From Fibrobacterota bacterium (GTDB lineage: Bacteria > Fibrobacterota > Fibrobacteria > UBA5070), in the NCBI GenBank assembly GCA_016715065.1, contig JADKBN010000029.1:124001-188000 (forward strand): DNA of 64,000 nt, in the 5' to 3' direction. The stretch's first letter is position 1, and each line of letters starts with the position of its first letter. The notes beneath the pieces are model-generated. The model saw only the letters and a program-made list of their open reading frames with translations, made no database searches and was not told where the DNA came from. Below, piece after piece: positions 43,542 through 51,950 of this stretch. The position numbers were made by a program, and so were the translations under genes.

Positions 43542-43856
43542 TCAGGAAGGTTTTCCAGCCTTGTCCTCTATCTGTTTGACGTTTTCCGTCACAGATCCGT
43601 CCTTGAAGAGGATCGCGCCCAACGTGCCGTCGAACACCGGCATCGCGTTTCGCAGCCATTCCAGAAGCATCGCCGCGTGCTCGATCTCCTCGTCCCGATT
43701 GTGGATCAGGATGTCCTTCAGGGATTGGTCGTGCGAAGACTCGGCGCGCTGGTTGTAGTAGTCGATGGCCTCCAGCTCCTCCTGGAGGCTCGCCAGCGCG
43801 CGATGGATGTCATGGACGGTTGTGGACAATCCCGACTCGATGATTTGACTGCTCAT
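43542..43856 (-). CDS. EncFtn-like ferritin domain protein without the encapsulin-targeting tail
   Basis: 104 residues. It resembles encapsulated ferritin (EncFtn): helix one is LQEELEAIDYYNQRAE and helix two HNRDEEIEHAAMLLEWLR, carrying the Glu and His ligands of the ferroxidase centre (E..ExxH). It ends LGAILFKDGSVTENVKQIEDKAGKPS. The GSL-type C-terminal peptide that docks EncFtn into encapsulin shells is missing, and no encapsulin gene is in the window. It may form decameric iron-oxidising rings outside a shell. It lies 46 bases downstream of the atypical P-type ATPase gene on the same strand, pointing to a shared role in metal handling. Confidence 0.85.
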   Translation of the reverse strand: MSSQIIESGLSTTVHDIHRALASLQEELEAIDYYNQRAESSHDQSLKDILIHNRDEEIEHAAMLLEWLRNAMPVFDGTLGAILFKDGSVTENVKQIEDKAGKPS

Positions 43857-43902
43857 GGTTGTTTCCCCATTGGTTTGTGGTATCGGTGGCATCCTGGATC
43901 GG

Positions 43903-46104
43903 TTACAGTTTCACGCTCCGAAGCCGCAAGGCGTTGGCGATCACCGAAAGCGAACCCAGCGTCATGGCGGCGGCCGCGACGACGGGACTCAGAAGGATTC
44001 CATACGATGGGAACAAGACACCTGCCGCCAACGGGATGCCCAATGCGTTGAACAGAAGGGCGAAAAACAGGTTTTCCCGGATGTTCCATGTCGTGGCCCG
44101 TCCCAGACGGATCGCCTTGGCGATGCGCCCCAGATCACCTCTCACCAGGGTGACGCCTGTGCTCGGGACGGCCAGATCGGTTCCGGTACCCATGGAAATC
44201 CCCACTCGGGCTTCGGCCAGCGCACAAGCGTCGGCGAGTCCGTCGCCGGCCAGTGCCACGATTTGTCCTTGGGCACCCCAGGCCTTGAGGAGAGCGACCT
44301 TGGTTGCCGGCTCCAAGCCGGCGTGGACGTCGCCGATGCCAAGCTCCCTGGCGATCGCCTTGGCCGTACGGGGATCGTCGCCGGTGACCATGACCACTCC
44401 CACCTCCAGCTTGCGCAATTCGAGGATGGCCGCCACCGCGGAGGGCTTGATGGTATCGACGGTCGAGAGGATTCCCGCGGGAAGTCCATCGATGGACACG
44501 AACAGGGCCGTCTTGCCGTTTTCCTGCAATCCCACCGCCCATGCCTCGAACGGCTCCAGCCCTTGTATCCTGCCGCTGCGCAGGTAGGCTGGCTTTCCGA
44601 CCATCACCACATGTCCCGCCACCGTTCCGCAAATTCCTCCGGCCGTCGTCGTTTTGACATCGGTCGCGGTTTCCAAGAGGATTCCCCGGTTTTTCGCACC
44701 CTGCACGATCGCGGCACCCAAGGGATGCTTGCTCTCGAGCTCCAACGAAGCGGCCAGGCGAAGGAACTCTTCCAGTTCCAAGCCCGCCGCGGGAAGCACG
44801 TCCATCAGCACGGGCTTTCCGGTGGTCAGGGTGCCGGACAGATCCAAGGCCACGGTTGTGACCTTCGCCAGGTCGGAAAGCGTCTTGGCGCTTTTCACGA
44901 TCACCCCGTCGCGCGCGGCGCGTCCCACGGAAAACAGGATCGAGAGGGGTGCGGCAAGACCGATCGCGGCCGGACACGCGATGACAAGAACCGACACCGC
45001 GGCCACCAGGGCGTTGGCGAAGCGGGGGTCGGGTCCGAACCACATCCACGCCACGAAGGTGATCCCGGCCGCGGCGAGCACCACCGGCACGAAGAAGGCG
45101 GATACGCGGTTGGAAAGTCCCTGCAACGGGGGGTTGCTGCGTTGGGCCAGCACGACCATTTCGGAAATCTGCGCCAGCATGGTGTTGCGGCCGACGCGTT
45201 CGGCGCGGATCACCAGGCTCCCGGACTCGTTGACCGTCCCCCCGATGACCGGATCGCCCAGATCTTTTTCCACGGGCGATGGTTCACCGGTGACCATCGA
45301 TTCGTTCACACAGGAAGATCCCTCCACCACCCGTCCGTCGACGGGTATCCTCGCCCCGGGCAACACCCGCAATCGATCGCCCACCTTCACCTGGTCCAGG
45401 GGAACCAAGTGGTCGCCGCCGGGGGCCACCAACAACGCCGTGGGAAGGTCTGACGCCGGAAGGCTTTCCAGCTCGATGGCGGTGCAGCTGCGGGCGCGCA
45501 GTTCGATCACCTGTCCCAAAAGGACAAGCACCACGATCACCGCGGCCGCCTGGAAGTAGATGTCGATGCGCCCATTTGCCTGGTGCGCGTACGTGAAAAG
45601 TCCCGGCGCCAGCATGGCTGCCGCGCTGAACAGGAAAGCGGACCCCACCCCCAGCGAAACCAGCGTGAACATGTCCAAGCGTCGCACGACCAACGAGCGC
45701 CATCCTCGTTCGAAGATCGGCCAACCCGCCCACCAGACCACGGGCGACGTGCACAGGAATTGGAACCAGCGGATCGCCTCGCCGTCGATCCACGAATCCT
45801 CGCCGAGATCGGGGATCCAATGGAGCGCCGCCAGAACAAGAACTGGCAGCGTGAGCGCCCCTCCGATCCGGAACCTCCGCACCATGTCGCGCAGATGGTG
45901 GGAGATGGGCTTGCGTTGGGCGTGCTCCTGGAGCGGCTTCGCGCACTCGGGGCAGTCGCCGGAACGTCGCTGGTGGACATCGGGATGGGAGGGACAGGTG
46001 AACACGCCAGACGATGTTGGGTCCGGTGGGCCTCGCCAGATGGCTCGGACGTGATGGTCGACCTCCGGAAGAGGGGCTGGTGGCTCGATTTTTGTCTCGT
46101 CCAT
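43903..46104 (-). CDS. Atypical P1B-type ATPase with altered metal-site and phosphorylation motifs
   Basis: 733 residues with the CopB/CopA-like layout. A heavy-metal-binding motif lies at 36-59, but as FTCPSHP and CPECAKPL in place of the usual YTCPMHP and CPxCGM. About eight membrane segments follow. The actuator loop TGEP is at 272-275. The sixth segment has CPA (377-379) where CPC or CPH is usual. The phosphorylation motif is DLSGTLT (421-427) rather than DKTGTLT. KHP at 459-461, TGDD at 574-577 and GDGLAD at 620-625 (usually GDGIND) are also changed, and late segments read FN and SPVV in place of YN and SPM. It keeps D421 but has lost most metal ligands. EncFtn lies downstream. Confidence 0.9.
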   Translation of the reverse strand: MDETKIEPPAPLPEVDHHVRAIWRGPPDPTSSGVFTCPSHPDVHQRRSGDCPECAKPLQEHAQRKPISHHLRDMVRRFRIGGALTLPVLVLAALHWIPDLGEDSWIDGEAIRWFQFLCTSPVVWWAGWPIFERGWRSLVVRRLDMFTLVSLGVGSAFLFSAAAMLAPGLFTYAHQANGRIDIYFQAAAVIVVLVLLGQVIELRARSCTAIELESLPASDLPTALLVAPGGDHLVPLDQVKVGDRLRVLPGARIPVDGRVVEGSSCVNESMVTGEPSPVEKDLGDPVIGGTVNESGSLVIRAERVGRNTMLAQISEMVVLAQRSNPPLQGLSNRVSAFFVPVVLAAAGITFVAWMWFGPDPRFANALVAAVSVLVIACPAAIGLAAPLSILFSVGRAARDGVIVKSAKTLSDLAKVTTVALDLSGTLTTGKPVLMDVLPAAGLELEEFLRLAASLELESKHPLGAAIVQGAKNRGILLETATDVKTTTAGGICGTVAGHVVMVGKPAYLRSGRIQGLEPFEAWAVGLQENGKTALFVSIDGLPAGILSTVDTIKPSAVAAILELRKLEVGVVMVTGDDPRTAKAIARELGIGDVHAGLEPATKVALLKAWGAQGQIVALAGDGLADACALAEARVGISMGTGTDLAVPSTGVTLVRGDLGRIAKAIRLGRATTWNIRENLFFALLFNALGIPLAAGVLFPSYGILLSPVVAAAAMTLGSLSVIANALRLRSVKL

Positions 46105-46533
46105 GGATGCATCCGTTCGATGGCTGGAAAGCGATTTGGCGGGGGGGCCGCGATCGATGGAACAATGCCCATCGACAGTCGCGACGCGAATTGTCGTCCG
46201 CCCTCCTGAAGGCAGGAAGGACGGCTCGGAGAAGGATCGCACGCTTCCGATGGCTACGGATCGGACGCGAGGCGGGTTGTTCCTATCGGGGAATCCACCG
46301 GGCGCAGGCCTCGACACGCGGCGAACGGGCCGCTTCGGGCCTGGCTCTTTCCGCTGGATGTCGAGATTCCCACCGTGCCATGGTTCGCGCCTTCATGTTC
46401 GTGCCAATTGGGGAATATCCAAAATTCCACCACGATCGTTTTTCGCGGCCAAATTTGTGCTTGCCGCAAAAGACACGAGCGCTCCATTTTTGGCCAATTG
46501 CCCGAACGCCCCCCTTCATGGGACAATGGGAAC
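46105..46533. other. Gene-free interval between divergent P-type ATPase and kinase genes
   Basis: The 429 bases between the start of the P-type ATPase gene and the start of the kinase gene contain no frame with a family pattern, a ribosome site or a signal peptide. They must hold the two divergent promoters. An AT-richer patch around 46420-46500 upstream of the kinase is the likeliest place, but no clear -35/-10 pair was found. Confidence 0.5.
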
Positions 46534-47544
46534 ATGACCGACACGGGAACCTCGCGCTATCGCATCCTGGGAAAACTGGGCGAAGGCGGCATGGCTGTGG
46601 TGCACATGGCCGAAGACTCCGTCCTGCACCGGTGCGTGGCCGTCAAGACGCTCCGCCGGGAGACGCGGGATGCCACCGTCCTGCAGCGCTTCCACCTGGA
46701 AGCCACCACCGTTTCGCGTCTGGGGCATTCGAACATCGTCCAGGTCCACGACATGGGAGAGCGTGCCGATGGCGAATTCCTGGTGATGGAATTTTTGGAT
46801 CGAGGCAGCATCGGCAAGATCGTTTCTTCCAACGGCGGCCACCTGGATGCGGTTTGCGCGGCTTGCGTGGCCCTGCAGGCCTCCGACGGACTTTCGGCCG
46901 CCCACGACGCGGGGGTGGTCCACCGCGATGTGAAGCCGGACAATCTTCTCATCTCCCGGCAAGGCGTGGTGAAGGTCGCCGACTTCGGCATCGCGCGTCT
47001 CCAAAACGACGTGCATCGCACCGAGCCGGGAGTGGCGATCGGGTCACCGCATTACATGGCCCCCGAGCAGGCGGAAGGACAGGAATCGTCACCCAAGACG
47101 GACGTGTTCGCCCTGGCGGGAGTCCTCCACTTCATGATCTGCGGACGCCCACCCTTCGAGGCGGAAAACGTGATGGGCCTGTTGTACCGGATCACCAGCC
47201 ACGATGCACCCGAACTGCGAGCACGTGCGCGCGAATGCCCTCGCGTCCTTTCCGAGCTGGTCCGCGCCATGCACCAACGCGACCCGGATCGCCGTCCGAG
47301 CATGTCCGAGGTTTCCGAACGATTGCGCTCCTGGTTGGCCGAGCACGGGATCCTCCAGCCGGCCGAACACCTGCGCTCCACCTTGGGCTTTCCGCAAACG
47401 GCCACCCTCTCCGGCAACACCACCACCGCAGCCGTACACATCGAAGCCCCCTTGCGCTGGTGGCCTCCCGAACGGGCGTTGACCTCCATCGCCACCCTTG
47501 CCTTGAAGTTCCTGCAAAAACGAGAGGCGAAGGCCTCTCGCTGA
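46534..47544 (+). CDS. Serine/threonine protein kinase (Hanks type)
   Basis: 336 residues. The kinase fold is complete: GEGGMA at 16-21, catalytic Lys K38 in CVAVKTL, HRDVKPDN at 130-137 (D132), DFG at 150-152 and the activation loop ending GSPHYMAPEQ. The C-lobe runs to about residue 270. The rest is a short tail with Thr/Pro and hydrophobic segments but no clear membrane span or sensor domain, so it is probably soluble. Targets are unknown. The 3' end of the gene contains a hairpin that serves as an intrinsic terminator for the opposite strand. The ATG has only a weak ribosome site (GGGA). Confidence 0.93.
   Translation: MTDTGTSRYRILGKLGEGGMAVVHMAEDSVLHRCVAVKTLRRETRDATVLQRFHLEATTVSRLGHSNIVQVHDMGERADGEFLVMEFLDRGSIGKIVSSNGGHLDAVCAACVALQASDGLSAAHDAGVVHRDVKPDNLLISRQGVVKVADFGIARLQNDVHRTEPGVAIGSPHYMAPEQAEGQESSPKTDVFALAGVLHFMICGRPPFEAENVMGLLYRITSHDAPELRARARECPRVLSELVRAMHQRDPDRRPSMSEVSERLRSWLAEHGILQPAEHLRSTLGFPQTATLSGNTTTAAVHIEAPLRWWPPERALTSIATLALKFLQKREAKASR
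47516..47540 (-). terminator. Minus-strand terminator embedded in the 3' end of the kinase gene
   Basis: CGAGAGGC (47521-47528) and GCCTCTCG (47533-47540) form a perfect 8-bp stem around GAAG. On the minus strand the hairpin is followed by TTTTT (complement of 47516-47520). It would stop transcripts of the CE1-type esterase gene, which ends at 47821. The same bases encode the last codons of the kinase. Confidence 0.8.
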
Positions 47545-47645
47545 CGGAATTCGCCGAGGCACACGATGCGGCCTCGGCGCTCCGCTCGTTCGTGGTGGTG
47601 CGCTAGAACTTTGGATGGTTCAAGATTCCGAGGCAAGGCTCTCCA

Positions 47646-47790
47646 CCGTTCGTCCTGAGGAGCGACCTGTCCTGAGCCTGTCGAAGGGAGCGTCTCGAAG
47701 GGCGGACGATGGAGAGCAACCCCTAGGATCCGGTAGCGAGCACGCCGCCGCCCTTCGAGACAGGGCTTCGCCCTTCCTCAGGACGAACGG
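47646..47790. repeat. Interspersed palindromic repeat, copy 3
   Basis: About 145 bp. The left arm contains CCGTTCGTCCTGAGGAGCGA and, further in, GCGTCTCGAAGGGCGGA. The right arm contains CCGCCCTTCGAGACAGGGC and CTTCCTCAGGACGAACGG. A second motif, TCCTGAGCCTGTCGAAGGG, is nested in the left arm. The element sits between the convergent kinase and esterase genes. Confidence 0.87.
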
Positions 47791-47820
47791 CATTGTGGTT
47801 TCCGAATAGTTTCCACTCGC

Positions 47821-48885
47821 TCAGGGAGCGGTCAGGGTCAGTGCGACCTTGGCTGTTCCCGTGGCCACTTCCACCAGGAGAATTCCTCTCGTTGCCTCGC
47901 CCAGCGGCAAGGAAACGCTGGAAGCCGGGGCTCCGTCCGCGTCCCAGACCGACAAAATCCGTCCTCGCGAATCCCGCACCCTGATCCGCTGGATGGATGC
48001 GCCCGACTCCACCTGGAGCTTTTCCCCAAAGACACGCGCCGTGGCGATCCTGGCAACCGTCCGACCATGCGTGGACACCCCGGACTCTCCGATGGAGTAT
48101 TGCTTCACGAAGTTCCAGATCTCTTCGGACATGTTGATGTGGGGACCGGTGGTGTAGTTGTGCGCCATGTCGGCGACGGTCATGAAGGTGATTTCGCTTT
48201 TGAGGCCGTTCTTGTCGCAGGGGCCCCAGTGTTCCTTGGTGACCTTGGAGGTGGGCTTGGAGACCGGATAGGGCTTGGTGGTGTCGGAGACGGCGGGGCA
48301 ACCGTATTCGGTGCCCTTCTTGAGCAGGAAGGGCCGGAGCCCTGCGAATCCCACGACGGTGTCCAGATCGCCGTGGATGTGGATGATGGGGACCGGACGG
48401 GTTTTGGCACAGTTGTACTGCCCTCCCAACGCATACCCCGCCACCGGCCCGATGGCCGCCACCTTGCCCGGCTGCTTGCAGGCCATGTGGTAGCTCATCA
48501 TGCCACCCATGGAGAATCCGGAGGTGTAAACCCGTCCGCGATCGATCCCGTAGCGCGAGGCGGCCGAATCGATGATTTTCAGAAGAAAATCGATGTCGGT
48601 GTTGCCGCTGACGTCCCATTTCTTTTCCAGGCCGTTGGGGTACACCAGAAGAAATTTGGCGGTGTCGGCGATGGCCTCCACTTTGGCCATCATCTTCTGC
48701 ATGGCCCCGTCGCCACTCATGCCGTGCATGGAGATGAACAGAGGGCGGTTGGTGGCCAGATCCTTGGGGGCGTAGACGAGGGCGGTGCGCTCCACGCCGC
48801 CGACCTGCAAGGTCCAGGTTTGGGCGACAACCACCGAAGCGCAGAGCAGGGCGATCGGCAGGGATCGGAAAAGGGGGGACTTCAT
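47821..48885 (-). CDS. Secreted CE1-type carbohydrate esterase (feruloyl/acetylxylan esterase or PHB-depolymerase-like) with sorting tail
   Basis: 354 residues. A signal peptide (MKSPLFRSLPIALLCASVVVAQ) leads into an alpha/beta-hydrolase: LFISMHGMSGDG (oxyanion), GFSMGGMMSY (nucleophile Ser), HIHGDLDTVVGF (Asp) and DMAHNYTTG (His). This fits LpqC/CE1 esterases that act on ferulate or acetate esters in plant cell walls, or PHB depolymerases. The last 70 residues (GEKLQVESGASIQRIRVRDS, then GILLVEVATGTAKVALTL) look like a type IX sorting domain. GAGGAG lies 5 bases before the ATG. A perfect 11-bp inverted repeat lies 136 bases upstream, and the mRNA may end at the hairpin within the kinase gene. 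Confidence 0.85.
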   Translation of the reverse strand: MKSPLFRSLPIALLCASVVVAQTWTLQVGGVERTALVYAPKDLATNRPLFISMHGMSGDGAMQKMMAKVEAIADTAKFLLVYPNGLEKKWDVSGNTDIDFLLKIIDSAASRYGIDRGRVYTSGFSMGGMMSYHMACKQPGKVAAIGPVAGYALGGQYNCAKTRPVPIIHIHGDLDTVVGFAGLRPFLLKKGTEYGCPAVSDTTKPYPVSKPTSKVTKEHWGPCDKNGLKSEITFMTVADMAHNYTTGPHINMSEEIWNFVKQYSIGESGVSTHGRTVARIATARVFGEKLQVESGASIQRIRVRDSRGRILSVWDADGAPASSVSLPLGEATRGILLVEVATGTAKVALTLTAP

Positions 48886-49020
48886 GGGAGCTCCTCTGGG
48901 TGGGTGTTGGCTTTTCCAGTGTTCTGGCGCTGCCCGTGAGAACAAGGTACGGCCAGAGCTGAAGAGCTACAGACAAAGAGGACCGCTTAGCGTTGCCTAC
49001 GAGAAGCTTCCCCCCACCAC

Positions 49021-49043
49021 GGCGTTACCAAATTGGTAACGCC
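49021..49043. promoter_or_regulatory. Perfect 11-bp inverted repeat, candidate operator
   Basis: GGCGTTACCAA (49021-49031) and TTGGTAACGCC (49033-49043) are perfect complements around one central base. With no T-run and such a short loop it is more like a dimeric regulator site than a terminator. It lies 136 bases upstream of the esterase start and 53 bases after the end of the following minus-strand gene. Confidence 0.5.
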
Positions 49044-49095
49044 GCACATCAAAAACAGTCGGCGAACGGCCGACCGAACGAATTCAACGAAGCAC

Positions 49096-50307
49096 TCAAG
49101 CCACCACGTTGGCTCGGAAGTAGGTGTCGGTGCCGTCGATGGGCGAACGGTACTTCCCGGTGTAGGAGATGCCATTGAGCAAAATCCGGTAGACCAGATC
49201 CAGGACCACGGCGGTCTTGCGTTTGGTGTCGTTGGCTTCCTTCAGACCGGAGGCTCCCCCTTGCGAGCCCATGGTCCGGATGTTCTCGTAGGTCTTGATG
49301 TGCAGCGAGCTCACCATCCCCATGGCCTTCATGGCCGCCAACACCTGTTTGGGCTGGAGATTGCGCTGGTTGACCAGCGCCGACTTCAGTTTCTCCTTGA
49401 TGGTCCGGTGGAAACCCGTGCCATCGAGCATGAAGATGCTCTCTTCGATGTGCTGCAAGGTTTCGCGATCGACCACCACCTCGCCGGGGAAGCGCTTGAG
49501 GAGGTGTTCAACGGCGGCGCCCAGGATGAGACGGAAATTGACGTGGCTGGGGCTGGCCTGTCGCAGGTTCGCCAGGGTGTCCGTCTCGCTGGAGGTGTGG
49601 CTTCCTTTGTTGAGACCGACCCATCGCACCACCGCATCGAACATCTTGATGGCCGATGCGCGATCGCCTTGGGGCATGGGCGAACAGGCTGGATCCGCAT
49701 ACAGCACGGGCCGTGGAGAGCGGACCGTGCGTTTGCCGGCCACCCTGGACTCGACCCATTGCGCATCGATCCCGGACACGAACCGGACCGCTTCGAGAAT
49801 CTTGTTTTCCGCAAACGCGATCCCGCTTTTCAGTTGGCTGCGCAGAAGGCATCGATCGGGGGCTGTCCCGGCCAGGAATTCGACCTTGCCGAATTCCATG
49901 GAATCGAAGGAATCGCCGAGGATCCCCAGTCCCGACAGCATGGCCTCCAGCCCCACATCCAGTTCCAATTCCAGCATGTCGCTGGGTGGTTGGTCGGAGT
50001 GGACGATCGAATCCACCCGCGAGCAAAAGACCAGGTCCGTTCCGTCCACCGCCGGATCCTTGTCGATCAGGATGTCGCAAGCCTGGATCCTCACCCCGTC
50101 CGCCGCGAACGCCGCCTGACAATAACTGTCTTCCGTGAGGACTCCGGTCTTCAGGAACTGGTTTCGAAAGGAAGCGAACCGTTCCCGGAGATCCTGCAGG
50201 TTGGGGGTGCGGATCTCGACGGAAAGGTCGTCTGCGATCGTGACGGAGGCGTCGAAGGCGATGGTTCCGGAGCGGTTGGAGATCGCGACGTTTTGGGCGC
50301 TGAGCAT
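49096..50307 (-). CDS. Protein of unknown function (403 residues)
   Basis: No family recognised. There is no signal peptide and no hydrophobic span. The N-terminal 40 residues (MLSAQNVAISNRSGTIAFDA) are followed by mixed helix and strand. The middle has a long acidic segment (SDMLELELDVGLEAMLSGLG) and the C-terminal 130 residues are helical (RLILGAAVEHLLKRFPGEVVV), ending in KYRSPIDGTDTYFRANVVA. The frame is open much further upstream, but only the ATG at 50307 precedes sequence of normal character; AAGG lies about 11 bases upstream. The next gene upstream on this strand ends 77 bases away, so the gene may be read from the M16 unit or from its own promoter. Confidence 0.65.
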   Translation of the reverse strand: MLSAQNVAISNRSGTIAFDASVTIADDLSVEIRTPNLQDLRERFASFRNQFLKTGVLTEDSYCQAAFAADGVRIQACDILIDKDPAVDGTDLVFCSRVDSIVHSDQPPSDMLELELDVGLEAMLSGLGILGDSFDSMEFGKVEFLAGTAPDRCLLRSQLKSGIAFAENKILEAVRFVSGIDAQWVESRVAGKRTVRSPRPVLYADPACSPMPQGDRASAIKMFDAVVRWVGLNKGSHTSSETDTLANLRQASPSHVNFRLILGAAVEHLLKRFPGEVVVDRETLQHIEESIFMLDGTGFHRTIKEKLKSALVNQRNLQPKQVLAAMKAMGMVSSLHIKTYENIRTMGSQGGASGLKEANDTKRKTAVVLDLVYRILLNGISYTGKYRSPIDGTDTYFRANVVA

Positions 50308-50384
50308 CTTTGGATTTGCCTTGTCTCGGTAATGCGTGATTGCACAAGGTGCAAACCGCAAGGCGATCGGCGGACCGCGCGATC

Positions 50385-51950
50385 TCAGCGGCGGCGCAAC
50401 GAATCTTCCGTCCACACCCGCACGGGGCCCCAGCTGGACAGGGCGGGAGAGCCGTCGGCGAAGGGCGCGGACAGTTCCGCCGCCGGACCACTGACCACCA
50501 CCCGCATGCTTTCCGGCACGAACCATTTGCGGAACACCCGCAAGACGGTGGAGTCCGGGATTGTGTCCATGGCCCGCATGTAGCGGACGAAATGGTGGTT
50601 GGAGCGGCCCCAGGCGGCGCTCTGGATCAGCATGTCGGCGGTGCCCTCGGGGGTGTCGAACAGGCTGGGAACCGAAGCGATCATGCCCTTGCGCGCCTTG
50701 CCAAGCTCGCCTGCGCGAAACCCGGAATCGGCCAGGCGCTGGATTTCCTGGCGCACCAGCACCAGTGCCCGCGACGTGCTTTGGACCTTGGTCTGGAGCG
50801 TCACCCCGATCATCGCGACGCGATCGTAGTCGGAGCCCACGAAGCTGGAGACATGGTAGGCCAAGCCTTCGTCGGACCGCACGCGCTCCACCAGTCTGGA
50901 CCCGAATCCGCCCTGGCCGAGCACTTCGCTGGCCAGCATCAGTGGATAGTAGTCGGGGTGGTCGCGACGCACGAAGCGCGTCCCGATCCGGATCTGGGAT
51001 TGGTTGCCGGGTTTGTCGAACACGACCACGCCCGGAGGCATCATGTCCGGCAACGCCGGCAGGGAATCGAGCTTGATCGGCTTGACGGCCGGCACGGCCC
51101 CCGCCTCGAGCCGAGCCAGGAAGGCCGACAATTGTTGACGAGTCTGGGTGCGGTCGAACCTTCCCGCGACGGCGATCCACAGTTTGCGACCGGAGAACCT
51201 CCCCGCACGCGCGGCTTGGAGGGACTTGACCCCGATGTTGCGGATCTCGAGGGAATCGGACAGCTCCGTCCAGGGGCTGGGCCCGAAGGCGACGCGGTCC
51301 CAGGCAAGCGACAAGGCCTGGGCGGGAGTATCGAAGCGATGTTCGATGTCCTGTATGCGTTCGGATTTGGCGATGGACAATCGCGCGGTGTCAAAGCGCG
51401 GAGCCACCAACGCGTCCGAGAGCACCTCCAGCAAAAACGGCAGGTCGCGGGTCAGGCCGGCGACATTGGCCGTGGAGCGGACCATCCCGACGGAAACCGA
51501 CACCCCGGCGGCCAGAAATTCCAACGTGTCTTCCAGTTGGGCGGGGGTGAAGCGGGCCGTGCCGCCGCGCAACAGGAGATCCCCCAGCATCGAGGCGTCG
51601 GCATCGGCCTGGGAAGTCAATCCGAAGCGTCCCTCGGGCCAGACGAAGCGCACCGAAGCCAGCGGAAGGGAGGAATCCGGGACCCAGAAGATCACCACGC
51701 CGGGCTTGAGGGTGTCGGCGAAATCGGAGATCAGCGGTGGAGCCCAGACCACCGGTTGGACGCTCAAGGCGCGCCACCCGACCGAAGCGGTAGGCGGCGG
51801 CTCGAGGGCCTCGGAGGTGGCTTGATCCAGGGTTTGGCCCGGGTTCGAGCGGCCGATCAGAGGTTCGGGGGCGGGTGGTGGCAAGGGCGAGAGGCATCCA
51901 GCCAGCGCGAGGCTCGCCAGTGTCCAGGCAGACAGAAATCGGCGGTTCAT
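50385..51950 (-). CDS. M16-family peptidase-like lipoprotein, non-catalytic
   Basis: 521 residues. A lipoprotein signal (MNRRFLSAWTLASLALAGC, Cys at 19) is followed by a Pro-rich stretch and two M16 halves. The fold pattern is visible (WPEGRFGLTSQADADASMLG, then ASEVLGQGGFGSRLVERVRS), but the zinc motif HXXEH is absent where it belongs. It should therefore be a structural or substrate-binding subunit. The ATG overlaps the stop of the catalytic M16 gene (ATGA), as expected for two subunits of one periplasmic or outer-membrane protease. Such pairs are widespread in Gram-negative bacteria; the substrate is unknown. Confidence 0.87.
   Translation of the reverse strand: MNRRFLSAWTLASLALAGCLSPLPPPAPEPLIGRSNPGQTLDQATSEALEPPPTASVGWRALSVQPVVWAPPLISDFADTLKPGVVIFWVPDSSLPLASVRFVWPEGRFGLTSQADADASMLGDLLLRGGTARFTPAQLEDTLEFLAAGVSVSVGMVRSTANVAGLTRDLPFLLEVLSDALVAPRFDTARLSIAKSERIQDIEHRFDTPAQALSLAWDRVAFGPSPWTELSDSLEIRNIGVKSLQAARAGRFSGRKLWIAVAGRFDRTQTRQQLSAFLARLEAGAVPAVKPIKLDSLPALPDMMPPGVVVFDKPGNQSQIRIGTRFVRRDHPDYYPLMLASEVLGQGGFGSRLVERVRSDEGLAYHVSSFVGSDYDRVAMIGVTLQTKVQSTSRALVLVRQEIQRLADSGFRAGELGKARKGMIASVPSLFDTPEGTADMLIQSAAWGRSNHHFVRYMRAMDTIPDSTVLRVFRKWFVPESMRVVVSGPAAELSAPFADGSPALSSWGPVRVWTEDSLRRR

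Noticed and set aside
43542..43856. Encapsulin system
   Set aside because: Only the ferritin-like cargo is present; no shell protein gene and no docking tail were found.
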